Shown piece by piece: positions 7,501-14,846 of a DNA stretch of 64,000 nt. The notes under the pieces were generated by a model that ran no database searches, was not told where the DNA came from, and was given only the letters and a program-made list of their open reading frames with translations. How positions within the stretch are numbered: the stretch's first letter is position 1; the number at the start of each line of letters is the position of its first letter. The stretch is from Bacteroidota bacterium (GTDB lineage Bacteria > Bacteroidota > Bacteroidia > 2-12-FULL-35-15), in assembly GCA_947504725.1 (NCBI GenBank), contig CANNHN010000006.1, positions 1-64,000 of the forward strand, in the 5' to 3' direction. A program made the translations under genes and the position numbers.

Positions 7501-8721
7501 ATGAAGTCCAATCATATTATAGTAATTGGTGGTGGAGCAGCAGGTTTTTTCACTGCTATTAACTGTCCTAAAGCACCTAATATTAACATTACATTATTGG
7601 AAAAAAGCAATAAAGTGCTCTCAAAAGTTCGCGTATCAGGTGGAGGAAGATGCAATGTAACGCATGCTTGTTTTGATACTAATTTATTAATTAAAAATTA
7701 TCCCCGAGGTGAGAAAGAATTGAGAAGCGCTTTTAGCAGATTCACAACTACAGATACAATTAATTGGTTTAAAGAAAGAGGTGTTGAATTAAAAACCGAA
7801 GCAGATGGCCGAATGTTTCCAACAACCGACAACTCCGAAACAATTGTCAATTGCCTATTACAGGAAGCAAAAATAAATGATGTAAACATAAAGTTAAATG
7901 TATCAATTGAAGAAATAATTAAAAATGAAGATGGCACATTCACTTTAAAAGCGAATGGCGGAGGCGAATTCAAGTGCGATAAACTCGTAATTGCAACTGG
8001 AGGGAATTCAAAAGAAGAAGCATACAATTGGTTAAAAAAACTGGGACATACTATTTCAAAACCTGTACCTTCCCTATTCACATTCAACATTCCCAATAAT
8101 GACATTACCAAATTAATGGGCATTGCTGTTCCGCATGTTAAAGTGAGAGTCGCGTCCACAAAACTTGAAACCGAAGGTCCATTAATGATTACACATTGGG
8201 GATTGAGCGGACCAGCAATTTTAAAAGCATCAGCATGGGGCGCACGAATATTAAGTGATTTGAATTATAATTTTTCGACACTTGTTTCCTGGTTGCCGAT
8301 GCATACCGAAGAGAAAATCAGAATTGAATTCAACAATCAAAAAGAAGAAAATCCTGCGAAAACAATTTTAAATAGTTGTCCGTTTGAATTACCCAAACGA
8401 CTTTGGGAACATTTGGTTTTAAAAGCCGGAATATCCGATGCGGTTCGTTGGGCTGATTTATCAAAGAAAAGTGCCAATTTATTAGCACATTCTTTAGTGA
8501 GTGATGAGTACAAAGTGGAAGGCAAAACAACGTTTAAAGAAGAATTTGTGACTTGCGGAGGAATCAATTTAAAGGAAATTGACTTTGCGAAGATGGAAAG
8601 CAAAATTGTTCCTGGACTACACTTTGCTGGCGAAGTAATAGATGTAGATGGTGTTACTGGTGGATTTAATTTCCAAAATGCCTGGAGTGGTTCATGGATA
8701 GTGGCAAAAAATATAATTTAA
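7501..8721 (+). CDS. HI0933/BaiN-family FAD-dependent oxidoreductase
   Basis: The protein has 406 residues, the normal length for the family. It begins with a dinucleotide-binding loop (IIVIGGGAAGFFTAIN) at about 6-20, followed by LLEKSNKVLSKVRVSGGGRCNVTH, the signature of HI0933-like flavoproteins. Other conserved pieces are 'FKERGVELKTEADGRMFPTTD', 'LVIATGGNS' and the C-terminal 'GLHFAGEVIDVDGVTGGFNFQNAWSGSWIVA', which closes the FAD site. The physiological substrate of most members is unknown; BaiN acts in bile-acid dehydroxylation, which should not be assumed here. It is monocistronic, ending 82 bases before marR. Confidence 0.88.
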   Translation: MKSNHIIVIGGGAAGFFTAINCPKAPNINITLLEKSNKVLSKVRVSGGGRCNVTHACFDTNLLIKNYPRGEKELRSAFSRFTTTDTINWFKERGVELKTEADGRMFPTTDNSETIVNCLLQEAKINDVNIKLNVSIEEIIKNEDGTFTLKANGGGEFKCDKLVIATGGNSKEEAYNWLKKLGHTISKPVPSLFTFNIPNNDITKLMGIAVPHVKVRVASTKLETEGPLMITHWGLSGPAILKASAWGARILSDLNYNFSTLVSWLPMHTEEKIRIEFNNQKEENPAKTILNSCPFELPKRLWEHLVLKAGISDAVRWADLSKKSANLLAHSLVSDEYKVEGKTTFKEEFVTCGGINLKEIDFAKMESKIVPGLHFAGEVIDVDGVTGGFNFQNAWSGSWIVAKNII

Positions 8722-8734
8722 CATTTATTATAAA

Positions 8735-8752
8735 TATATGTCTATACATATA
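8735..8752. promoter_or_regulatory. candidate MarR operator 1
   Basis: A perfect inverted repeat TATATGT-CTAT-ACATATA lies upstream of the marR -7 box. Its centre TGTCTATACA matches the centre of the second site at 9271 in 9 of 10 bases. MarR proteins commonly autoregulate through such palindromes; binding here is inferred. Confidence 0.45.
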
Positions 8753-8776
8753 ATGTATTTGTATTTAAAGTTTACG

Positions 8777-8784
8777 TATCTTTG
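8777..8784 (+). promoter_or_regulatory. -7 promoter motif of marR
   Basis: TATCTTTG fits TAnnTTTG and lies 19 bases before the ATG at 8804. A TTTG at 8758-8761 is too close to be an ideal -33 element. Confidence 0.4.
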
Positions 8785-8803
8785 TAATGTGAAATAAAAT
8801 AAA

Positions 8804-9253
8804 ATGGAAATTGGAAAAGAAATAAAGCAATCTAAATTTAAAAATGAGCATCAAAAAATGCTCATCAATATATTATTTACCAGCGGATGGTTGAGTGCAA
8901 AACATGCATGTCACATTAAACCTTACGGAATATCGACACAACAGTTTAACATATTACGGATCTTAAGAGGGCAACACCCAAAACCTGCAACAGTAAATTT
9001 ATTGATTGATAGAATGCTGGATAAAAATTCAAATGCATCCCGATTAGTAGAAAAATTAAGAGTAAAAAAACTAGTGGACCGTGCTGTTTGCCCAGATGAT
9101 AGAAGAGCTGTTAATGTTGTTATTACTCAAAAAGGATTGGATCTTTTGGAAGAACTAGATAAATTGGATGGAGAAATATTGAAAGAACTTAAAAACATTT
9201 CAGAAAAAGAAGCAACAACCTTGAATCAGCTTCTCGATAAACTTAGAGGATAA
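8804..9253 (+). CDS. MarR-family transcriptional regulator
   Basis: The protein has 149 residues with the MarR winged-helix layout: an N-terminal dimerisation helix (HQKMLINILFTSGWLSAKHA), a DNA-binding core at about 40-105 (QQFNILRILRGQ, NASRLVEKLRVKKLVDRAVCPDDRRAVNVVITQKG), and a C-terminal helix. The wing motif 'DDRRAVNVVIT' is typical. A cysteine in the wing (VCPDD) could make it redox-sensitive, but this is a guess. It heads a cluster with a YciI-like protein, a CDGSH iron-sulfur protein and a pirin. Two closely similar palindromes, one before this gene and one after it, suggest that it represses itself and the three genes downstream. Confidence 0.9.
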   Translation: MEIGKEIKQSKFKNEHQKMLINILFTSGWLSAKHACHIKPYGISTQQFNILRILRGQHPKPATVNLLIDRMLDKNSNASRLVEKLRVKKLVDRAVCPDDRRAVNVVITQKGLDLLEELDKLDGEILKELKNISEKEATTLNQLLDKLRG

Positions 9254-9270
9254 AAAAATTTGATGTAATA

Positions 9271-9284
9271 TGTGTATATACACA
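9271..9284. promoter_or_regulatory. candidate MarR operator 2
   Basis: A perfect 14-bp palindrome TGTGTATATACACA lies in the 78-base spacer between marR and the YciI-like gene. Its core TGTATATACA is one base different from the core of site 1 at 8735-8752. The position suits repression of the three downstream genes. Confidence 0.45.
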
Positions 9285-9331
9285 CAAATTGAATAATTGC
9301 GCAACTTAGTACATAAACCAATCGATACAAG

Positions 9332-9628
9332 ATGAAAACTTACATGATATGCATAGACTTACCTTCTGAAATAACCGAAGAGTTTGTTTCGTTGATTCCT
9401 AAACAAAGAAAAAAAATTGATGACTTAATGGATAAAGGAATAGTGCTTAATTATTCATTAGCTATTGATCGATCAAAAGTATGGGTTACACTTTTGCCCT
9501 CTTCAGAAAACAAAGCAATGGATATATTGGCAACGTTTCCAATGATACATTTTATGAATCCAGAAATAGTTGAACTTGCATTTCACAATAGCCTTTCAAA
9601 CGAATTACCAAAATTAATAATGAACTAA
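9332..9628 (+). CDS. small YciI/muconolactone-isomerase-like protein, function unknown
   Basis: The protein has 98 residues and is soluble. The pattern 'MKTYMICIDLPSEITEEFVSLIPKQ' then 'IVLNYSLAIDRSKVWVTLLPSSENKAMDIL' and 'FMNPEIVELAF' suggests a ferredoxin-like alpha/beta barrel of the YciI or muconolactone isomerase type: strand, helix, strand, strand, helix, strand. No catalytic residue set can be assigned. It is 12 bases upstream of the CDGSH gene and so belongs to the MarR-linked operon. The call is low-similarity fold recognition by eye. Confidence 0.6.
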   Translation: MKTYMICIDLPSEITEEFVSLIPKQRKKIDDLMDKGIVLNYSLAIDRSKVWVTLLPSSENKAMDILATFPMIHFMNPEIVELAFHNSLSNELPKLIMN

Positions 9629-9640
9629 CAAAACAAAAAA

Positions 9641-9832
9641 ATGGAAACAAACAATGTAAAAATTCAAGTGGCTGCAGGCGGTCCACTTTTAGTGAACGGA
9701 ACATGCACGATCGTAGATAAAGATGGCAATGAAACAATTAAAGAAGGAATGACTGCACTTTGCAGATGTGGACATTCAACAAATAAACCTTATTGCGATG
9801 GGGCACACAGAGCTAACAATTTTGAAAAATAA
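9641..9832 (+). CDS. CDGSH iron-sulfur domain protein
   Basis: The protein has 63 residues with one CDGSH cluster site: C41, C43, C52 and H56 in CRCGHSTNKPYCDGAH, matching C-x-C-x2-(S/T)-x3-P-x-C-D-G-x-H, with alanine in the usual serine position. Such proteins hold a labile [2Fe-2S] cluster with three Cys and one His ligand, and act in redox sensing or cluster and electron transfer. The first 37 residues form a small beta-rich extension (GGPLLVNGTCTIVDKDG) found in bacterial members. It lies 5 bases before the pirin gene in the MarR-linked operon, which fits an oxidative-stress response. Confidence 0.9.
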   Translation: METNNVKIQVAAGGPLLVNGTCTIVDKDGNETIKEGMTALCRCGHSTNKPYCDGAHRANNFEK

Positions 9833-9837
9833 AAGAA

Positions 9838-10548
9838 ATGAAAACTATATTTCATAAAGCATCAAATCGTGGCCATGCCGACCATGGTTGGTTAAATGCA
9901 AAACATTCATTCAGTTTTGCTAGTTATCACGATCCAAGTAAAGTTCATTTCGGACTTTTACGCGTATTAAATGATGATATTGTTGCACCCGGAATGGGTT
10001 TCGGAATGCATCCACACGATAACATGGAAATTGTTACGATTCCATTAAGTGGAACATTGGAGCACAAAGATAGTATGGGAAACATTGGAGTCATTCGTCC
10101 AAATGAAATTCAAGCTATGAGTGCTGGCTCCGGATTAATGCACAGTGAATATAACCATTCAAAAACAGAAGAAATTAATCTTTTACAAATCTGGGTGTTT
10201 CCAAAAGAACGAAACATTACTCCTCGCTATGACCAACGTATATTTTCAGAAGAAGATAAAAAAGGAAAATTCAAAACCATAGTTGCTCCAATTAAAGCAG
10301 ATGATGTGATGTGGATTAACCAGGATGCCTATTTTTCATTAGGTAAATTTGATTCGGAAACTTCTGTTGATTATAAAATTCAACACAAAGGAAATGGTGC
10401 ATACATTTTTGTGGTTGAGGGAGAAGCAAACATAGAAGGAAATAAAACAGGTAAGCGAGATGCAATTGGAATTTGGGAAACGGATTCAATAAATTTTAAA
10501 ATAGCTACGAACTCTGAAGTGCTGGTGATTGAAGTGCCGATGAATTAG
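9838..10548 (+). CDS. pirin family protein (YhhW-like)
   Basis: The protein has 236 residues and two cupin domains. The N-terminal cupin carries the pirin signature 'HADHGWLNAKHSFSFASYHDP', then 'GFGMHPHDNMEIVTIPLSGTLEHKDS' with metal ligands H-x-H and the later H/E ('SAGSGLMHSEYN'). Bacterial pirins such as YhhW act as quercetinases or as metal-dependent regulators. It is the last gene of the MarR-linked operon (5-base spacing from the CDGSH gene). It ends 30 bases from the convergent phosphatase gene, with no convincing terminator between. Family is secure; substrate is not. Confidence 0.92.
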   Translation: MKTIFHKASNRGHADHGWLNAKHSFSFASYHDPSKVHFGLLRVLNDDIVAPGMGFGMHPHDNMEIVTIPLSGTLEHKDSMGNIGVIRPNEIQAMSAGSGLMHSEYNHSKTEEINLLQIWVFPKERNITPRYDQRIFSEEDKKGKFKTIVAPIKADDVMWINQDAYFSLGKFDSETSVDYKIQHKGNGAYIFVVEGEANIEGNKTGKRDAIGIWETDSINFKIATNSEVLVIEVPMN

Positions 10549-10578
10549 ATTCGTATTTATCAATACAAGTTGATAACA

Positions 10579-12441
10579 TTAAATTCGTATACCAATAATT
10601 AAGATATCGTCAATCTGCTCTAAACTACCTTGCCAATCTGTAATTGATTTTTGGAGGATAGCATCTTGTTCAGCCATTGATTTAGATGAGTTTTCTAATA
10701 GGATATTCTGAAGATTCTTGTATTTGAATTTCTTTCCTTTCGGACCACCAAATTGATCAGCAAATCCGTCAGTGAAAACATAAACTGTATCCCCTTTTTG
10801 AAGGAGCATTTCTTTATTGGTGAAACTTTTAAGCTCTTCACCTAAAAACAAACCAACAGGTTGTTTGTCAGCCTTTATTTCAATAATTGCATTGTCTCTC
10901 AATAGCCATAAAGAATTAAATGCTCCTGCATATTCTAAAATATTTGTTTTTTCATCATACGAGCACAATGCGATATCCATCCCGTCCTTAACTGCAGAAT
11001 CTTCGAATGTTTGTTTTAATGTTTTTGTAATTCCTTTATTCAATTCATTTAAAACCAAATTCGGACGAGTCAAGCCATGTTCGTTTACCGCTTGATTCAA
11101 TAAATTGCAGCCTACAATACTCATAAAAGCACCAGGAACACCATGTCCTGTGCAATCTACAGCAGCAAACATTTTTTTACCCCCCCATTGTTCAAACCAA
11201 TAAAAATCACCACTAACAATATCCTTTGGTCTGTAAAAAACAAAAGATTCAGGAAATAATTTTTTAATAAATTCATTGTTTGGAAGAATAGCTTCTTGCA
11301 AACGCTTTGCATAATTAATACTATCAAATACTTCTTTGTTTTTTTCTTCTAACAAATTACTTTTCACTTCTATTTCTACATATGCATTTTGCAATTTATC
11401 GTTTGCTTTTTTCTTTTGTTGTAAATTTCTATAAATCAAAAAGGCAACAGCTAATAATAAAACGAAACCTAGAATTAAAAAATTTCTAATAATAACTTGG
11501 CGCTTAGCAGCCTCCTTTTGTTCAAGCTCATCCTTCTCCCGTTCAAGATTCTCTTTTTGAGCTTGCTTTGCGAATTCATATTTCAATTCAGCCTGAATTG
11601 AATTTTCAGTATTCTCTTTATTGTACACACTATCCTTATACGCATTAAAAATTTTATAATATTTTAAAGCCTCTCCCGCTTTACCCATATGTTCATAAGC
11701 ATAACTTAGTGTTTGCGCACTTTGCTTTATTAATTCCAAATTTTGCATTTCATTCGCCACCAAATGACTTTCTAATGCATACTCAACCGCTTGAGGATAC
11801 TTTCCTTGGATACTATTAATTATTCCTAAATTATTTCGAATATCACTTGCGCCATATTTATCCCCCATCTTGTTTCGTAAAACCAAGGCTTTCATAAAAT
11901 AGCCAACAGCTGCATCATAGTTTTTTTGTTCCTGATAGATAATACCAATACTATTATTAAGAGCTGCCTCTAATGAAATATTATTTAACTCATTTTGAAT
12001 AACCATTGCTTCATTATAATATTGCAAAGCCTTATCGTATTTTTTTAAACTAAGATGAATATTACCTAGATTAATTTTTGCCTGAGCAACTCCCAACGAC
12101 TTCCCGATCTCTAATTTTATTTTTAAACTTTTAGAGTAAAAATCTAAGGCTTTAAAAAATTGAGACTGGCGTTCGTAATTCAAACCAATATTGTTATACG
12201 CAATCGCCATCCCATCCTTATCATTCATTCTTTCATAAGAAGCTAGTGAAGATAAATATTCATCGATTGCTTTAGAATAATTCCCTTGTCTAGAAAAAAT
12301 AATACCTAAGCCATTGCTTGAAGAAGCTAGTCCATCGTCATCTTTTAAAAGTTTCGTGATTTCAGAAGAAAGAGAATAATAGAAAATGCCCTTTTCATTT
12401 TCACCACGCAAAACGTAAGAAGCGCCTATCGTTCTTAGCAA
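10579..12441 (-). CDS. TPR-SpoIIE phosphatase, main part of a frameshifted gene
   Basis: This 620-codon frame starts without an ATG (TTG at 12441) and without a signal peptide, so it is the 3' part of a gene whose start lies in the frame at 12447-12680. It has about six TPR units (residues 1-250), a coiled coil (275-310), one membrane segment (IIRNFLILGFVLLLAVAFLIYR), a second coiled coil, and a PP2C/SpoIIE domain from about 385. Metal-site motifs are present: SGDFYWFEQ, AAVDCTGHGVPGAFMS, KDGMDIALCSYD and YVFTDGFADQFGG. Such proteins dephosphorylate anti-anti-sigma or other STAS-type partners. In this frame, KYPKGLALLLR continues upstream of the TTG and aligns with NYQKG of the intact neighbour. 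Confidence 0.8.
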   Translation of the reverse strand: MLRTIGASYVLRGENEKGIFYYSLSSEITKLLKDDDGLASSSNGLGIIFSRQGNYSKAIDEYLSSLASYERMNDKDGMAIAYNNIGLNYERQSQFFKALDFYSKSLKIKLEIGKSLGVAQAKINLGNIHLSLKKYDKALQYYNEAMVIQNELNNISLEAALNNSIGIIYQEQKNYDAAVGYFMKALVLRNKMGDKYGASDIRNNLGIINSIQGKYPQAVEYALESHLVANEMQNLELIKQSAQTLSYAYEHMGKAGEALKYYKIFNAYKDSVYNKENTENSIQAELKYEFAKQAQKENLEREKDELEQKEAAKRQVIIRNFLILGFVLLLAVAFLIYRNLQQKKKANDKLQNAYVEIEVKSNLLEEKNKEVFDSINYAKRLQEAILPNNEFIKKLFPESFVFYRPKDIVSGDFYWFEQWGGKKMFAAVDCTGHGVPGAFMSIVGCNLLNQAVNEHGLTRPNLVLNELNKGITKTLKQTFEDSAVKDGMDIALCSYDEKTNILEYAGAFNSLWLLRDNAIIEIKADKQPVGLFLGEELKSFTNKEMLLQKGDTVYVFTDGFADQFGGPKGKKFKYKNLQNILLENSSKSMAEQDAILQKSITDWQGSLEQIDDILIIGIRI

Positions 12442-12446
12442 TAGAG

Positions 12447-12680
12447 CTAACCCTTTAGGGTATTTCGATTTTGATTGAAAACGCTTTTAGCAATGATGCA
12501 AGCAGTATCAGGATTTTCATACATGTATTCCCAAACAAAATCATCAATTGCCTTAAATCGGATAGAATCGTTTGGAGATTTTTTATAAACAGAATACAAT
12601 GAATCCTTTACAACCGAACCACTGGTAGTTGTATAAAAGAAAACAAAAATTACTATTAAACTTCTAAAAAAATATTTCAT
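12447..12680 (-). pseudogene. N-terminal fragment of the frameshifted TPR-SpoIIE gene
   Basis: The 77-codon frame encodes a signal peptide (FRSLIVIFVFFYTTTSG) and the start of the TPR region (KDSLYSVYKKSPNDSIRF), matching the N-terminus of the intact neighbour (ADSLYKEYTKTKIDTVK). It ends in a TAG at 12447-12449, and the rest of the gene continues in the -1 frame. The simplest reading is loss of one base, or of a four-base AATC unit, near 12465-12478. A slippery-type heptamer AAAGGGT (12456 down to 12450) sits just before the stop, so programmed slippage cannot be excluded. A sequencing error is also possible. It lies 15 bases after the upstream phosphatase gene. Confidence 0.75.
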
Positions 12681-12695
12681 TTTAGATCTAAATAC

Positions 12696-14663
12696 TTATA
12701 CTTTAAATCCAAGAACCAATACATCATCTACCTGTCCTAAATCACCTTTCCACTCATTAAATAGTTGATTCAATTTAACTTCCTGCTGAGGCATCGACAA
12801 CTCATGAATATCGACAAATGTTTGTTTCATCTGTTTCGACATGTACTTTTTCTTATTTGTCCCACCAAACTGATCTGCAAATCCATCAGTAAACATGTAA
12901 ATAATATCATCCTCTTGCAATTGAATTATATGACCAATATATTCTTGATGATCTTCAACGTGCCCTCCAATAGAAGCTTTCGTAGGTTTGTATTCTATTA
13001 TTTCCTTCTTTCTCAAAATCCATATTGGTCGGTTAGCTCCAGCATAATTCAATACTTTTGTATTGATGTTGTAAGAACAGATGGCTATATCCATACCATC
13101 TTTTGAAGACGATACATTTTTGCTTTGTTTCAATGCACGCTTAATACTAATATTCAAAAGAGAAAGAATTTGTGGAAGGTGCTCTACTTTTTTATCTATA
13201 AAACTATTTAGCTTATCAATTCCAATCATACTCATAAAAGCACCAGGAACACCATGCCCCGTACAATCTGCAGCAGCAAAATAAACAATACCATTCAATT
13301 CACTAAACCAATAAAAATCTCCACTAACTACATCTTTTGGTAAATACAAACCAAAACCACCTTTTGGGAAATACTTTGCCAAAACATTTACATCTGGCAA
13401 CATTGACTCCTGAATCTTCTTAGCATAATTAATACTATCCTGAATCTCCTTTTTCGTTTCTGCTAATTCAACATTTGTTTTCTTAATTTGCTTATAAGCT
13501 TTGTAAATAAAAAATGACATCACCAACGCTATCAACAAAATCCCGGCAACTGAATAGATAATAATTTTACTTTGATTTAATTTTACAGATTGCGACTGCA
13601 CCTTTAACGCTTGAATTTCTTCGCGTTGCTTTAACATCTCAATCTCTTTCTCTTTCTTTTCATTTTCCAAACGCTTTTCTAGTGCTTGCACTTCAAGCAT
13701 ACCATCTTTATCTTCGATAGAATCTTTCAAAGCCAAATGTCTTTTAATAAAATAAAAGGCCCTTTCATAATTCTTAACATTCGCATATACCTCTGACAGG
13801 CCATCATAGGAGTCTAATCGAAATCGATCATTCTTATATTGTTCTGCAGCACGTAAGCTTTTCAAATAGCATTCAAGCGCTTTTGAATATTCCTTTTTAT
13901 CATTGTATATCTCACCAATATTTGTAAAAATGCCATATTCACTCAACGTATCATTAATTAATCTAAAATTAAGCATCGCTTTGTCATAATAATCTAAAGC
14001 GGCAACATCATCTTTTAATAAGTGACTAATGATACCTAAACCATTGTTCACAGAAGCTATTCCTAATTTAAAATCCGACTTTTCAAATTCTGCCAATGCT
14101 TTTACATAATACTTTTTCGCTTCTGAATAACGGCCTAAATCTTTATAAGAAATACCAATGTTGTTATACGCAATCGCTAACCGCTTCGGATTGTCTTGTT
14201 TCTCGGCTATTTCAACTACTTTAAAAAAATATTTCAGAGACAGTTCTTCTTTCGATTGGTTAGAATAAATAATCCCTATCCTATTGTACAAAGCAGATAA
14301 TTGAGAATAAAATTTAATTTTTTCTCCTACAACTGAAGCTTCCAAATAGTGTTTTATAGATTCAGAGTAATTTACTTGCTCATAGTAATAATCCCCAATT
14401 TGTGTATGGGAAACACAAATTCCCTTTTGATAATTAATCCGAGTTGCCAACTCTAATGCTTCTCTAGAAAATGCAACACCCTTTGAAATATCAATTTGAG
14501 TGTACGCTTTAAAAATAGAATTAAGTAAATTAATTTTAACCGTATCTATTTTTGTTTTTGTGTACTCTTTATACAAACTATCAGCTACTCCCTGTTGACC
14601 AAAAATGGATTGGGAATGAATAAAAGAAAAAACGACAATTATGAATAGATAGCAGCGTTTCAT
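12696..14663 (-). CDS. TPR-SpoIIE serine phosphatase, intact paralogue
   Basis: The protein has 655 residues from the ATG at 14663 (MKRCYLFIIVVFSFIHSQSIFG), a clean signal peptide; an upstream frame extension of 22 residues is rejected. Six to seven TPR units (about 30-320) are followed by a coiled coil, one membrane segment (IIIYSVAGILLIALVMSFFIY), a short coiled coil, and a SpoIIE/PP2C domain with SGDFYWFSE, AAADCTGHGVPGAFMSMIG, KDGMDIAICSY and YMFTDGFADQFGG. The TPRs should face the periplasm and the phosphatase the cytoplasm, which suggests signalling across the membrane. It is upstream of, and probably co-transcribed with, the broken paralogue. Confidence 0.88.
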   Translation of the reverse strand: MKRCYLFIIVVFSFIHSQSIFGQQGVADSLYKEYTKTKIDTVKINLLNSIFKAYTQIDISKGVAFSREALELATRINYQKGICVSHTQIGDYYYEQVNYSESIKHYLEASVVGEKIKFYSQLSALYNRIGIIYSNQSKEELSLKYFFKVVEIAEKQDNPKRLAIAYNNIGISYKDLGRYSEAKKYYVKALAEFEKSDFKLGIASVNNGLGIISHLLKDDVAALDYYDKAMLNFRLINDTLSEYGIFTNIGEIYNDKKEYSKALECYLKSLRAAEQYKNDRFRLDSYDGLSEVYANVKNYERAFYFIKRHLALKDSIEDKDGMLEVQALEKRLENEKKEKEIEMLKQREEIQALKVQSQSVKLNQSKIIIYSVAGILLIALVMSFFIYKAYKQIKKTNVELAETKKEIQDSINYAKKIQESMLPDVNVLAKYFPKGGFGLYLPKDVVSGDFYWFSELNGIVYFAAADCTGHGVPGAFMSMIGIDKLNSFIDKKVEHLPQILSLLNISIKRALKQSKNVSSSKDGMDIAICSYNINTKVLNYAGANRPIWILRKKEIIEYKPTKASIGGHVEDHQEYIGHIIQLQEDDIIYMFTDGFADQFGGTNKKKYMSKQMKQTFVDIHELSMPQQEVKLNQLFNEWKGDLGQVDDVLVLGFKV

Positions 14664-14846
14664 AAACCTATTTAATATCCTGCAATATATTAATAAAAAA
14701 ACGGACTGCAAAATAGACAGACTAAACATAATCTTAAAGCCAAAAAGTCACTAAAGAATAGTACAAGCAGACTATTTGTCCTATTTCTGTTCACCATTTT
14801 AATTGGACTATTTTTTGACATTCTGTTGATGTAAAAATTCAAAACC

